In this document: positions 39,561 to 51,447 of the stretch, piece after piece | Layout of the letters: each line of letters opens with the position of its first letter | How positions within the stretch are numbered: position 1 is the stretch's first letter | Source: Prorocentrum cordatum | Lineage: Eukaryota; Sar; Dinophyceae; Prorocentrales; Prorocentraceae | Direction of reading: 5' to 3' | DNA length: 64,000 nucleotides | NCBI GenBank assembly: GCA_963575745.1 | Contig: CAUYUJ010018311.1 | Coordinates: 32,501 to 96,500 of the forward strand | Notes under the pieces: model-generated | Seen by the model: the letters and a program-made list of their open reading frames with translations, nothing else | What the model was told of the DNA's origin: nothing | Databases searched by the model: none | Made by a program: the position numbers and the translations under genes

Positions 39561-40434
39561 GCCGCCCGGAAGACCGAATAACCAGAGCATTCCCAAACTC
39601 ATGCGACAACCCAGAAACAAACGATGTTTTTTTGCGGTTAGAAGGCATCTTAGGGGGTCTGCTTTGGGTCGTCTTAGGTCATCTGGTGGTCGTCTTGGCC
39701 TCTTGGGGCCCTCGGGGGGCCGTCTGGCCGCCCTCTTGACCGATTTGCGCCCGTTGCTTAGGCCCAGCAGAAGCTTCCAGGAGCTCCAGGAAGTCCACGG
39801 GGCAGGGGCGTTAATGGGGCTCCCGGGGCCACGGATCCGGGGGGTCTCGTTTTGGGGCGACCCGTTTGCACAAATACAGGAATTGGAATAACGGCGTGAT
39901 AACGGCGTGGTGATCGATAGTCATTCCGTCCCACCGCAAGTAGGCCCAGAAGCCACTCCGACTTGGACCCAATTGCATTGCAATCGCTCCGCACGGGACA
40001 CTTGAGCTCATCATGATCGTCTTCGCCATCGCCGTTGTCATATCCATATCGGCGCGATGCTGGGCCATCCCAGAGTGCCCACGAAGTCTCGCGAATCCTC
40101 AGCGGTGTTCGTCCGCATCATCGTGGGCCGTCGGCGGCGCGCGGGGCCTTTTGGTTATTCTCCGCTGATGGTAAGAAAAACGCTAGCACCCGGCAAGTAT
40201 CACTGTCTTGTCTATGTTGTGCAGCATACGGATTCAAGTCATGTCAGCCTTCCATGCCCGAGCAGACATCCCACCCATCCACCCGCAACTTGTTGGCACA
40301 ACTCAGTTGCCCATCTGAACTTGCTCGCACATTTCAATTGCCTCAATGACGCGCGGACGGTGCTCATGCAGATCCATGAGTTTGGCGGGCGAGTGATGAT
40401 GGTGACAACGACACTGGCATTGGCGATGACGACA

Positions 40435-40640
40435 ATGCTATTTGATGGTGGTGACGGCGGCCGCGATGAGGACGATGGAGACGACATCGACGATGCCGAT
40501 GACGACGACGATTATGATGATGATATATGATGACGTCGACGATGGTGGTAATGGCGATGACGATGGCAATGATGACGCTGGCGATGATGATAGCGATGGT
40601 GCTGGAGAGGATGATGACGACGTGCACGCGCAGAACCGAT
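40435..40640 (+). repeat. Degenerate (GAT/GAC)n tract
   Basis: GATGACGACGATTATGATG-type trinucleotides with interruptions; poly-Asp frames ignored. Confidence 0.75.
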
Positions 40641-41149
40641 GCATTCACGACATGCTGTCAGCATAAGACAGTCATGTGTGGCGCTCTTTCGTGCTTGAAA
40701 GTCTTGCGAATTGACACGATTCGCCAACCATTGGTTTTAGAAAGATTTCGAGGCGCGCGCGGAGAAACGCGCGTGTGGACAAGATTGGTAGGATTTGGCA
40801 GAGCGGGTGCGTGATGGTTGTTGGATGTGTTTGATTTGCGCGCGTGTTTGGCCTACATGGCTTGGTTTGACAGAATTGTTGAAACCAATGTTCATGTTTT
40901 TCTGAATTTAGCGAGCGCTCGCAGACATCGGGCAACTTGCTATTGAAAAGTCCGTCGGTATGATTATGTTGACAGTTGGGCACCATAGGCGTTTGCACGC
41001 TTTGGATATGCGGGCGGCGGCGCGCGCATGTAACCCACATGGTATTTGTTGATACCTATACGACCACCCTTCGGGTGAGAAGGACGTTTAGGGGGAAAGA
41101 ACCAACAGCTGGCAGTTGCGATGGGTGCGATGGGTTTGAGAGAGAGGAC

Positions 41150-41460
41150 ACCACGGGACACAGCGGGACACCACTCGGACACCGCGGGACACCACGGGAC
41201 ACGGACACCACGAGACACCATCGGGACACCACGGCGAGACACCGCGGGACATTATCGGGACAACGTGCGACACCACGGCGGGACACCCCCAGCCACCGCG
41301 CGCACACTGGAAAGCCGGACTTTTGCATCCGACTCGCCCTAGCGACGGCACCGCGGGACACCATCGGGACACCGCGAGACACCACGGGGGGCACCCCTTG
41401 CCATCGTGCGCCCACCGGAGGGCCAGACTTTTGCATCCGAATCGCCCTAGCGACGGCGGG
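41150..41460 (+). repeat. GGGACACCAC minisatellite with duplicated 60-bp block
   Basis: CGGGACACCACGGGACAC-type units of about 10 bp. GACTTTTGCATCCGACTCGC at 41310 and GACTTTTGCATCCGAATCGC at 41427 mark a longer direct duplication. Confidence 0.75.
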
Positions 41461-42284
41461 ATCATTCCTCTCGCTCGCCCACGCAGCTTCGCCTCGCCCG
41501 CACGCGCGATTTCCTGGTGGGGGGCTCTTTGTTCCACTGTGATCTCGCCCCCCAACCTCCGACGGACTGTTACGCAACGCGCGTCATACATCCACGCGTG
41601 TGCACCTCATCGTGTCCTTTGAGGGGGTGGCGGGGAGGTGGGGGGGGGCGACCAGGGATTTCATACTCTGGATGAATTGTCGTGCATAACTTGCAAATCA
41701 GTACCCCAGGAAATATCGCAAAGCCGATTCTCGGTGTGGGGTTATGATCGTCATCTTTCTTATGAGAGGGTTTTCTTGATGGAATCGAAATCGTCACTTC
41801 CATACATATGGTGCGGGCCACATGTGCGCGTTCGCGCGCGAAACGCAGCAAAGTGTGAGTCTTCGGAAAGCATAACGAGCAATTGCGTTAATCAGGACGT
41901 ACTTCGCCGCTACGAGAGTTCAGCCAAAATGCAGCGCCTCCCGTTAGGCGACGGGGCCCGGGGTCAACATTGTCAGTGGCGTTGCGCCCACGACAAGAGA
42001 GGAGACGTCAAAAGGGCCTGTTAGGCCGCGGGGCCCCGGCACAATGTTATGTTCAAGCATTTATCTGCTCAAGTATCGAGCCGAGGCACCCTATCGAATT
42101 CGAACCCGATGGTTTTGAAATCCAGTCGAGATCGTTTGGCGGAGGAAGTCTCAACCGAAAGCCACACTTTCGAAATCTCTGGTCAGAAATTGGAATATTA
42201 AATGCCAAAGGGCGTGGCCATTCGAAACGACCGTTTCGCTTGAGACTTCCACAAGAAACAATTTTGAGCGATTTTCGAAATTTT

Positions 42285-42445
42285 CGGGTTCGATTTCGAA
42301 ATGGCGCTCCCGCCCAAGACTTCCGCCAAACTAGAATTCGAAACCTGTCTGGCTCGATTTCGAAATGGCGCTCCCGTCCAGGACACAACAGAATTCAGAG
42401 CATGTCCGGCTCGATTTCGAAATGGCGCTCCCACCCAAGATTTCC
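42285..42445 (+). repeat. Tandem repeat of TCGATTTCGAAATGGCGCTC
   Basis: Three units about 58-65 bp apart, each with TCGATTTCGAAATGGCGCTC followed by CC and CAGGA/AAGAC/AAGAT. TTTCGAAA is palindromic. More diverged units precede it (42100-42280). Confidence 0.7.
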
Positions 42446-43839
42446 TGAACATTGGAATTCTACACCCTTCTTGGTGGAAGCACGAAGCCGGTCAAATTTT
42501 CGCATCGCGGATGCATAGGCATTTTGTTTGCGCGCGCCAGTGCTCACCATCACCATCATCGGGATGCCAGCGTGAGTTCATGAACCTGCTATGCCTGCAG
42601 GGGATTTTCAGCGGGCAAGCGGGTGAAATCTTGAGATGTTTGACAGAAGGGGTATATGACGGATTTACTGGCCAAGGTGGGAGCGTCCGGACGCGATGGG
42701 ATTAGAAGGAGTAAAGCTTCATGACGGTGGGCGGACGGGCCTGACAGCGAGCCATGCTCTAGCATGCTCTACTTTAGGGATTCACCTAGCGTCACATTAT
42801 CGCAATTGCAACCGTAATCTTACTGTACTCGTTATACCCTGGTGGCCGTAGCGGGCTGGGTCTGCCACCCCCGACCTACTTGCATGTGTCATATTTTGTC
42901 AGGGGGCTTAATTGACGAACTGTCCGTGTGACTAGTGAAATGCTGCCAGTCGGTGATCCGCCCCACCTGGCCAAGGTACTGTCGCTCGTGAGAACCACTG
43001 ATTGGTGGGCGTTGTGTGATTTATGCGGGAAATCTTTACGACACATCCCAATGATGACCACATGCGCGCGCCCGCCCGCGCCAGACAGCATCACCACAAC
43101 ATACAGTTGTTGTGTGTAAGCACTTCACACTCGAGCTCTTGACCAACAATTTGAAACACTTACCCACTAAATAGCGAAGGATATGCTAGATGTCCTGTGT
43201 GCGTGTAGGTGCTGACAACATCATTGTTAACATGCGCGCACGATATCAAGCATGTGCAAGGCCGTTAAGGGGATCCAGCGAACACTTGTGTGAAATCCTC
43301 AACAATCGGGCAAGAGCTCTTGGTGCATGCTACGGGCTTCTTGGCAATGTGGGACCGTTCGGGTGCGATGGGGTCAAAAGGAGGATTGGGCGGGAGGGTG
43401 TGATCGCTCTCCGACGTTCTGGTGGACTACACGATCTGTTGTACATTAGCACGTAGTAACACATACACACATATGTGCGTACGCACTTGCATTCATACGC
43501 ATGACATACGTACACGTATGCTGGGCGATGTGGCGCAATACCATAGTAGAGTAGGCGACCCTGTACCATAGGAAGCATGCGATTCGAGACGACGGAATAT
43601 CATACGCGGGAGGCCATACAGGAAACCGGAAATCGCGACCGGAGATTGCGACCAGAGACCGCGACCAGAGAGTGCGAGCCCAGGATCCGTGGATCGCGCA
43701 ATCCAGCCAGCGGCTTCAGAAACATTGTATGTATGCATTTACACATCTGTAAACATATATATATACATACACAAGACCCTTACAGGCAAACAACGTTGTT
43801 TAGAGAAGCGTTGGGCAGAAGAAACGTTATTGACTGGGA

Positions 43840-44040
43840 GTCCTATTGGGCCCCTATTTGAGGCCCTCTTGGGGATCATTGTGGACCTCTATTGGAGGCC
43901 TCTTGGGGGTCTTTTGTGCCGTCTTGAGTCTTGAGGCCATCATGAACCGTCTCACAAAGCTATGAGGCCGTCTGGGGGACCTCTTGGACCGTTTGGGTGG
44001 CCTCGTGGCACTCTGGGCCCGTCTTGGGCATCCCTGGCCC
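43840..44040 (+). repeat. Degenerate CTTGGGGGTC/GGCCTC repeat
   Basis: Same composition as 39260-39560: GGCCTCTTGGGGGTC, GGCCGTCTGGGGGACCTC. Followed by AGCCAGCGCACGGGGCGGCC tandem units at 44330-44470. Confidence 0.55.
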
Positions 44041-44329
44041 CAGGAAAATTCATGCGACACACCACGAAGCCTGCGACTGCTCCCACAAATCACGCGACAT
44101 TCCCAAGGAAATCCGGCAATTGGCCTTCCGAGCCTTCCAAGGAACACACCTGCGCCTTGCCCCTTGCGGGTCGGCCTTCTTGGTCGGACGCGGCGCGCTG
44201 CGCCTCGCCTCGCCGACGAGGTGCTGTTGACTCATGGGAATGAGAGGCGAGCCTTCTTCAAGGAGAAGGAAGCCAGCGCACAGTGCTGCCTCGGAGCGGC
44301 TACGGGGGCGACGCAACTGTCGGAACGCA

Positions 44330-44475
44330 AGTCAGCGCACGGGGCGGCCATGGGCGCCCAGCCAAAGCTTGGAGCGGCCAGCCAGCGCACGGGGCGGCCA
44401 CGAGCGGCTACCACGCGAAAGCCCACAGAACCCAGCCAGCGCACGGGGTGGCCACAAGGCGGCACAGGGCGGCCA
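44330..44475 (+). repeat. Tandem repeat of CAGCGCACGGGGCGGCCA
   Basis: CAGCGCACGGGGCGGCCA occurs three times, with a fourth variant (CGCACGGGGTGGCCAC). Confidence 0.7.
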
Positions 44476-45164
44476 CTGTGGGAAAACCTGGGAAACCCAA
44501 ACAATTCACGTAGTCAGTCGTAGAAGTTATTGAGCACACGCGTCATTTGGGGCACATCGTCGTTGTTGCGATTGGGGTCGTAATCTGGGCCCGCAGCCTG
44601 CATGACCGCTAATCACGATCGCATGGAGCACTTGATCGGCGATAATCGTCCCCCGATCACGTGGCTGGTTCACGTCATCAGCTTGAAATAGGCATTGCTC
44701 TTATCGTGATCGGGAGTGTGACCATGTCTAACAGCCTTGGCTTGCGATCGGCCCTACGGTTGGTCAGACATCAAAGGTCGGGCGTCGTCTCCAGCTGGGT
44801 GGGCGTGAAGGCCAGGCTCTCTGCCGCGCAGCTCCGAGCTACTCGGTCCCCAGCGTGCAGCCGTTCTTTTGGCGTCGCCCGAGCGCGAGAGTTCTCCTCG
44901 CTCTCAATTGCACCTCCCAGCGGCCCCGCGGCGTTGACCAGTTGCCACCCACCTCTACGCATCTGCGCCCATGACGTCAGCACGTGCGCGAGGAGCGGGA
45001 GGGCTTCAGTGCTCAGCTCGGAAGGGAGGCGTGGACAGATTTTCCCAGGGTGGACGTTCCGCCGCCTCCCACCCAAGAGGTTTCCGCAAGCCGCGAAAGG
45101 CCCCGGATTGGATCCATGCAGCCTTGCGCTGCGCAGGGGGACGACGGAGACCGACGACGTCGGC

Positions 45165-45228
45165 GGCAGCGATGACGACGGAAACCGACGACGACGACGA
45201 TGGCGGCGGCGGCGATGGCGGTGGTGGT

Positions 45229-45268
<40 letters not shown>

Positions 45269-45288
45269 ACGACGACGACGACGATGAC

Positions 45289-45320
<32 letters not shown>

Positions 45321-45345
45321 CGACGAAGACGACGACACGCGCGCC
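45165..45345 (+). repeat. (GAC)n/(GGC)n microsatellite
   Basis: GACGACGACG and GGCGGCGGCG runs encoding poly-Asp or poly-Gly. A (GAC)n-rich microsatellite also occurs at 51870-52290. Confidence 0.9.
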
Positions 45346-45353
45346 CCGCGCGA

Positions 45354-45462
45354 GACGAGGCCGAGTGCGCGGACGGCGCGCCGTCGTGCGACGGCGTCCC
45401 GTGGGCCAGCACCCCGTTCGTGGGGGAGGCGGGCGCCTCTGCCCGTCACTGGGGTCTTTGCC
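45354..45462 (+). CDS. Exon-like island between GAC and GAG repeats
   Basis: The frame reads DEAECADGAPSCDGVPWAST, PFVGEAGASARHWG, with mixed residues and GC-rich third positions, unlike the repeats on both sides. Family unknown; splice sites not clear. Confidence 0.3.
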
Positions 45463-45484
45463 CTCCGCTCCCCCCCCCACCTCC

Positions 45485-45877
45485 GAGCAGGAGGAGGAGG
45501 AGGAGGAGGAGGAGGAGGAGAAGGAAGAGGAGGAGGAGGAAGAGGAGGAGGAGGAGGAGGAAGAGGATGAGGAGCAGCAGCAACAGCAGCAACACGAGCA
45601 GGAACAGGAGCAGGAACAGGAGCAGGAGCAGGAGCAGGAGCATGAACAAGAAAACGAAGAGCAGGAGCAGGAGCACGAGGAGGAGGAGGAGGAGGAGGAG
45701 GAGGAGGAGGAGCAGGAGGAGCAGGAGGAGCAGGAGCAGGAGGAGCAGGAGGAGCAGGAGGAGCAGGAGGAGGAGGATGAGGAGCAGGATGAGGAGGAGG
45801 AGGAGGAGGAAGAGGAGGAAGAGCAGGAGCAGGAGCAGGAGGAGCAGGAGGAGCAGGAGCAGGAGGAGGAGGAGCAC

Positions 45878-45918
<41 letters not shown>

Positions 45919-46025
45919 GGAGGAGGAGGAGGAGGAGGAGGAGGAGGAGGAGGAGGAGGAGGCGGAGGAGGAGGAGGAGGAGGAGGAGCAGCAGCAGCAG
46001 CAGGAGGAGGAGGAGGAGGGAGAGG
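45485..46025 (+). repeat. (GAG)n with GAGCAG and GAT variants, 540 bp
   Basis: GGAGGAGGAG, GAGCAGGAGCAGGAG and GATGATGATG (45868-45916) blocks. They give 290-residue Glu/Gln or Arg/Ser frames that are not credible genes. Confidence 0.9.
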
Positions 46026-46424
46026 CGGATTGTCACAACACCAACCAGGGGAACGACAGCTGCAGGAATCGTACGGCTGCTAACTGAATGTGGGATGACC
46101 ACCCTTACCTTGCGCAATTGGGAAATTGCAAGGAAGTGCGGCGGGACCAAAGGTTCTCTTGAACGTCCACAAATTGCACCGAACCCCTATTACGGTGCCG
46201 CTTTCGTGTGGGAAGAGATCCAGGCGTCTCTCATGCATACGAGAGGCTCTTTTTCGAATGGCGTGTGGAAGACCCAATCTGGAAGTTGGACCGCATCCAG
46301 GTGATCTTTTGACCAGGCTCTGCTTCAGTGTCTGCTCTGCTCTTCAGTGTCTGCTCAGTTTCTCACATGATTGGGATGGCCCTGTCTTTCTTCACATGCC
46401 TCAGCATGTGCTTGACTCAAGCAT

Positions 46425-46878
46425 TCACGATCGCCCCATTTGTCGGCTTGGCATCTTCCTGCCCATCCTCTGGAGTCTAATGGTTCCTGTTGCTGCGTTT
46501 CTTATCTTCACCTATCGTTGTTTTCTATTCGTATCCCTTGCGGTACAGTAGAGCATATTATTAAGTCATTTCTCCCCCCAAGTCGGCCCAGCGATTCTGA
46601 ACAAATTTGCTGGAGCTGGCCCAGTCTCTTAAGCACGTTCGCCCCTGCAGCGCTAACCAACAACAGCTGGCCCAGGTTAATTTAGATAAATGTCCGGGAA
46701 GCTGGCCCGGGTTTCTTAAGTCGTGATGTTCATAATCGGCTTTTCGGCTGTTAGTGAAGAGGCCCTTTCGGCAGTGCCCATCACCCGGGTGCAGCGAGCA
46801 TGGGGTTCGGGCGCGGCGCGGGCGCAGCGCAGCATATAGGGACGTGGTAGTCGCGGCTACGTGCGAGGAAGAGGGAGG
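46425..46878 (+). repeat. 454-bp direct repeat, left copy flanking retroelement 2
   Basis: From TCACGATCGCCCCATTTGTC to CGAGGAAGAGGGAGG this segment equals 55072-55525 with no gap; the only difference seen is G in CTTAAGTCGTGATG versus A in the right copy. The offset is a constant 8647. It contains the AGCTGGCCCAG dispersed repeat at 46560-46720. Confidence 0.9.
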
Positions 46879-47489
46879 ATGGATGGTGTGCTCCCTTTGA
46901 GCTGGCGGCGGAAGCTTCGGACGAGACTTCCTTTTAGCAAGGGGCCACGACCCGGGGAGGGTTCGGAAGCGACCTTGCTGCGACGGCTCTGGAAGACAGA
47001 TCGCCAGCTCTGAAGGGGTCGAGGGGAGGGTTGGTAAGAGCTGTGCACTTTCCAAGACCTGCGCGGAGTCAAGGGGGCGGCGCACAGAACCGACCCTGGA
47101 AAACCGTGCAAGCCTTTGAAAATTCCCACAGTTCCAACAAGGACCTCCGCCCGAAACCCCGGCCAGGGCGAAGCAGAAGAGGCAACTCAGAGACTCCCCG
47201 CCATATGTGGGGGGGGCCCAGGCAGGGAGCACCTGCCTGGGGCTCGTCCGATCCCCCCACGCTGCCTGGTCGACGTACCCCGCAGGTACGGGACGGTGAC
47301 AGGAGGAGGGAGAGGAAGCCACCCCAGGGAGGGGGGGATTCAGCCCGACCCGACCCGCCTGTCAGGAGACTGGGGGGCGAAAGATGCCGAAGCCGAAGCT
47401 TCCAACACCAGACCAGAATTTCCAGGCGAATCCTGCCGTGACCACGACGAGACCCCAAAAAACGAGCAGCAGACCAGGAAACAACCCCC

Positions 47490-50400
47490 TCAGTGCCCCG
47501 GGCAGACGGGAGGGAGGGCGGGAGGGGGGAGGTAATTGTTGCCTGCGGATGCCCAGAAGCGATCCACCTCCCTCTCCACGTGGAGCGCAAGCAGCGCCGC
47601 CTCCTTGTACCCCGCGTCTGCCGGGGCAGCCGACAGAATCGCCGTGGCCGCAGCCTCTCTGGAGGAGGGAGCTGTGCACCCTCGGGCCTCCCAGAAAGCG
47701 CGCCTGGGGAACTCCGTACTGCCACAGCTCCCGAGAACATGGAAGGTTGGACTCAGAAACTGCTCCCCGCAGAGCACACACATTTGCCTCCGTGCCGAAG
47801 AGAGGGAACCAGAAGAGTGCCCTAGGGCGACCAACCGCCCCCGAAGCCTGCTGAGCGAGCGCTGGCCCAGTAGCACTTCGAAAGGGAACCCTAGCTTGAG
47901 GGCCCCGGCCAGGTCCGTCCTGGGGACTGGGCCGAGAGCAAGGACCGGAAGCGGCCTCTGGAGCACGCCCGCCTGCCTCCGCAGCTCCTCCCCGCACCGC
48001 GCCTTCAGGAGGGCCCGGACGTGGACCTTGTACGCGTGCAGGGACGACCCTCCATACATTCCCTCCCAAGCAGGCCAATCCGGGATGGACCAAGCCTCGA
48101 GGAGGGCAAGCGACAGCTGCGCCCAGGTGCGGCCCTCTGACCCGTGGGCCTGCAGGAATACCCGTTTGTAGAGATCTGCGTCGGGGAGCCTCCAGAGACC
48201 GGCCCGCCGGGAGGCCACCTCGTACACGGCCCTGGCAGGCCCGGAGAGAGCCCAGCCCAACTCCAAGGGAGCGTGGGCCTGCCCTCGCCAGGGCGGACAG
48301 CCCAGAAAGGCGCGCGCCCACGCTCCATAGCTCTGTTCAAGCTTGTCCGACGCCCCCTCCGCAACTGCCCACATCCAGCGCCCGAAGCGCAGTGCGCCTT
48401 CGATCTGGGTCTCGAAGATGCGAACCGCCACAGCGAGCGGAAGGACTCCGGCAGCAACATGCCCCGCGAGGGAGGCGCACTGTGCGGAAGCGGCGCCCAG
48501 CCTTGCATCGAGCAGTTTCGAGAAGTCGAGGTCACCAGACCAGAGTAGCCCGAGCCACTGGTGTGTGTCTTTGAGCCCTAGTTCAATCGGCGCCCCTCCC
48601 TGGAGCGGTAGCACAAGGGGAGCTGCTGCCGCCCCTGCCCTCCGGGACTCCGGGGAGCCATGCACTACAACAGCGTGTTTGGAGGGCTTGGTATGCGGAC
48701 TGGCTTTGTGAGCAAAAGCCCACTCGGCTAGAGCATTCTGCGCGAGCTGCGCTCCTCCCCGAGTGGAAGAGAGCAGAACCGGGTCGTCCGCGTGTAGAAT
48801 TGCAGCAAGGCGCAGTGGCGCGGTGGCATCCAGCGCGGCCAGAGCAGAGGCCTCCAGCGTAAGATCGGCTTCTAGATCCGCTGCCCGAGGAAGCTGCGTG
48901 CCCTCGCGGAGTGCTCTAGTGAGCTCGGCGGTCTGGACAGGATCGGGCATGCCTGTGCCCCGCCACGAGCAGCCGACCCAGGCGCACGGAACGCGGACTC
49001 CTACTCCGATTCCGCAGCCTGCCTTGTGTAAGGCTTCTGGGAGAAAGTCCATGTATACAGGAAAGGTCAGGGGACCCAGCGTTCCCCCTTCGGCAATCCC
49101 TTGGTCAATGGAAACAGTGGAGACTCCGTTGAAGTTGACATGGATCGTGTCCGAAGCGAGCATGCTGGCCAGAAGCGAGAAGATGCCATCACGCACACCG
49201 GCCTTTTCATGAAGACGTAAGAGGAGCACCTCCCTCCAGGTCCGGGGAAAGGCCTTTTGAAGGTCCCCGAAAACCGCCCAAAGAGGCCGGCCTGCTCCCT
49301 TCGCCCCTGCCGCGAGCTCGTGGAGGACAAGGTGGGCGTCTCCCACGTCTCGCACGTAGCCGCTTTGGCCTGGGAAAATGGACGCGCGGAGTTGCTGCGC
49401 GAGCCTCTGGTGGAGCAGCATCTCCTGCAGCAGGCCCATCTGTGATTTTACCATGATGAGCCGGAAAGAGGCCCCCTTGTCCAGCGGGCCCTCCTTGTGC
49501 AGAGGGACGGCGCAGCTGCCCCTCCAGGCCGCTGGTCGAAGAGCGAGGCACCCCGGGCCCGTCAGACGCAGGGCCGACCAGACAGCCGTCAGCAGAACCG
49601 TGTCACCCAGCTTAAGGGCGCGACGCGGCACCAGGTCTGGCGTCGTGGCCCCTGTGCTGCCCATGGTGGACAGAGAAACTTCGACTTCCCACAGCTCTAC
49701 CGGGGCATCGTGCGACCCGCGCCCACGGTAGGCACGCGCTTGGCCTTGAACCCCGGGCAGAGTGCCCTGCACATGTGCATGGAAGTCCAGGTCCCACGGA
49801 CCTGGCCACTGTGACTGGTCCCGTAACTGTTGGCACAAGGACTCCCGCGAGGCTTCTAGAGACAGGGTCTCCCCAGCATGTCCCCTCAGACGGGGTGCTG
49901 GCCTGGGCTCCCTCGGGCGTAGGAGCCGCATGCATTTTACTGCACGTTCCTGAGCTGTGCCCGGCCCTTCGATGGCCGACCGCACCTTGCCCCGCAGGGC
50001 TGGGGTCCCAGTGCGCCTACGGGGGCAGGCAGCCGCCTGAGGCACCACCCAACCCGCCAGGACGAGACCCAGAATGAGATGCAGCAGCCAGGCGGCCACG
50101 TCCGCCAACCACTGCGCCGCTCTCAGACCTAGTTTCCTCGTACGGGAGCTGCCCTCTTCATCCTCGCAGTAATGCCGCAGAATGCCCGCATACGCTTGCA
50201 GGACTGGGCGGGCCACGGCGAGCCCCTCGGCCCATGCAGCCTCAGAGTTCCACCACCGCGGCATGCGAATGGCCCCTGGACCGTCGCACACCGGCGGAAG
50301 AGGAAGGGGGACAGTGAAGTCGATGAGGAAATGGTCCCCGTACGTGTACTCCACGCATTCTTCCCAGCTGCACCCCCCCTCCCCTCGACAGGATAGTCCG

Positions 50401-51155
50401 TTGTGCACTCGAGCTACACCGTGGGCCACCCGGGAAACAATCACTACATCGATGCATCGCGCGCTGTTCCCACCGTGATGGGTGTCCCCTGGTCTGAGGT
50501 CGAGGCTCCGGCCCCGGAGGGGCAGACACACTTTGGAGGCAGGCCCCTGGCCGGACGGAGGGTTGATGAGTGAGAAGCCCCACGTGGCGACAAAACGTGA
50601 CCAGCGGATTGCACGGGCTCGCGATGGCTCCCGAGCCCCGTGAATCTCCTCCGGCTGCATGTTGATGTCCCCCATGACAACCACACGAGCGCTGTCTGGA
50701 AGAGGTGCTGGCCCCAGAAGTGCCTCCACGTCCTCGTGAAGCCCGTCTACTTCGAGGAACCACTCATGGTCTGGACCCCTTTTGGGCACAGGTGGAAGGT
50801 AGAGCGTGCAGAAATACCACGAGAGCCCATGCGCATCGAGAGTACTCAGCCACAGCCGACGATTGGAACCTACCTTTGCTACCTTGCTGGCCGAAGGGAG
50901 CCGGACCTTGTCCCAAATGACAGCGACACTGGCGTAGGAGGGGCCGCCCTGCGCCTCTATGCCTATGTCGGCATGCCCCGGGATGACGACCCCTTCAGTG
51001 AGGCGTGCGCCTGGCAGCCCCAACACGACGAGATTGAGCCGGCTGAACGCCTCCAAGATGCCTGCTTTGCGATCTGTGAAAACACCCCATCGCACCCTGG
51101 AGCCATCAATGGAGAGGCATCCCAAGGTACTCGGCGAACCTACGCCAATCCTCAC
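47490..51155 (-). CDS. Retroelement 2 ORF2: EEP endonuclease and reverse transcriptase
   Basis: One uninterrupted frame of about 1,220 codons from a GTG at 51155; the frame is open to TGA at 51246-51248 and no ATG marks the start. Endonuclease: VVVMGDINMQP (GDxN), RCIDVVIVS (D of SxxD) and YGDHFLIDFTV (DH). The usual N-terminal QE motif is weak (LGLPGARLTE). RT: CAVPLHKEGPLDKGASFRLI (motifs 1-2), VFGDLQKAFPR (A), SIDQGIAEGGTLGPLTF (B), ILHADDPVLLSS (C, ADD intact). C-terminus: CVLCGEQFLSPTFHVLGSC, a C-x2-C-x9-H-x4-C finger. No RNase H is visible, unlike element 1. It makes cDNA by target-primed reverse transcription if active. It probably starts by frameshift or reinitiation from the overlapping upstream ORF. 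Confidence 0.85.
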   Translation of the reverse strand: MRIGVGSPSTLGCLSIDGSRVRWGVFTDRKAGILEAFSRLNLVVLGLPGARLTEGVVIPGHADIGIEAQGGPSYASVAVIWDKVRLPSASKVAKVGSNRRLWLSTLDAHGLSWYFCTLYLPPVPKRGPDHEWFLEVDGLHEDVEALLGPAPLPDSARVVVMGDINMQPEEIHGAREPSRARAIRWSRFVATWGFSLINPPSGQGPASKVCLPLRGRSLDLRPGDTHHGGNSARCIDVVIVSRVAHGVARVHNGLSCRGEGGCSWEECVEYTYGDHFLIDFTVPLPLPPVCDGPGAIRMPRWWNSEAAWAEGLAVARPVLQAYAGILRHYCEDEEGSSRTRKLGLRAAQWLADVAAWLLHLILGLVLAGWVVPQAAACPRRRTGTPALRGKVRSAIEGPGTAQERAVKCMRLLRPREPRPAPRLRGHAGETLSLEASRESLCQQLRDQSQWPGPWDLDFHAHVQGTLPGVQGQARAYRGRGSHDAPVELWEVEVSLSTMGSTGATTPDLVPRRALKLGDTVLLTAVWSALRLTGPGCLALRPAAWRGSCAVPLHKEGPLDKGASFRLIMVKSQMGLLQEMLLHQRLAQQLRASIFPGQSGYVRDVGDAHLVLHELAAGAKGAGRPLWAVFGDLQKAFPRTWREVLLLRLHEKAGVRDGIFSLLASMLASDTIHVNFNGVSTVSIDQGIAEGGTLGPLTFPVYMDFLPEALHKAGCGIGVGVRVPCAWVGCSWRGTGMPDPVQTAELTRALREGTQLPRAADLEADLTLEASALAALDATAPLRLAAILHADDPVLLSSTRGGAQLAQNALAEWAFAHKASPHTKPSKHAVVVHGSPESRRAGAAAAPLVLPLQGGAPIELGLKDTHQWLGLLWSGDLDFSKLLDARLGAASAQCASLAGHVAAGVLPLAVAVRIFETQIEGALRFGRWMWAVAEGASDKLEQSYGAWARAFLGCPPWRGQAHAPLELGWALSGPARAVYEVASRRAGLWRLPDADLYKRVFLQAHGSEGRTWAQLSLALLEAWSIPDWPAWEGMYGGSSLHAYKVHVRALLKARCGEELRRQAGVLQRPLPVLALGPVPRTDLAGALKLGFPFEVLLGQRSLSRLRGRLVALGHSSGSLSSARRQMCVLCGEQFLSPTFHVLGSCGSTEFPRRAFWEARGCTAPSSREAAATAILSAAPADAGYKEAALLALHVEREVDRFWASAGNNYLPPPALPPVCPGH

Positions 51156-51447
51156 TTCTGAAGGGGGTGCTCGCTCCCACCCCCTCCAGCACGGGCGAGG
51201 CTCTGTCGCTGGGTGAACCGAGGACCTGGACCCCCAACGCCCACCTCAGGGACGCAAGCAGCTCGGAGAGGGACTGAGAGGACGGGGGGCACTCCCCACG
51301 CCTAGCCATGGACATAAGCCTGTGCGCCTCCTCCTGGAGTTGCTGCCACCTGAACTGCAGTAGAGCGTCCGCCGCCTGGTCTCCTTGAGGCCCGAAGCCC
51401 CTTTCATGCGGGAAAGCGTCCCAGATAGCACCCAGCAGGCTGTCCAT
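51106..51447 (-). CDS. Retroelement 2 small middle ORF, overlaps ORF2
   Basis: ATG at 51445-51447; 113 codons: MDSLLGAIWDAFPHERGFG, ALLQFRWQQLQEEAHRLM, SELLASLRWALGVQV, SEDWRRFAEYLGMPLH, stop at 51106. Helical and coding-like, unlike the repeat-derived frame upstream. It overlaps the start of ORF2 in another frame by about 50 bases (140 with the open extension), which suggests programmed frameshifting or coupled reinitiation. Alternatively it is the true N-terminus of ORF2 after an indel. Confidence 0.45.
   Translation of the reverse strand: MDSLLGAIWDAFPHERGFGPQGDQAADALLQFRWQQLQEEAHRLMSMARRGECPPSSQSLSELLASLRWALGVQVLGSPSDRASPVLEGVGASTPFRSEDWRRFAEYLGMPLH

Noticed and set aside
45200-46087. 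Long Glu/Gln-rich and Arg/Ser-rich open frames
   Set aside because: They are translations of (GAG)n and GAGCAG microsatellites; open in several frames and on both strands, with no non-repeat core.
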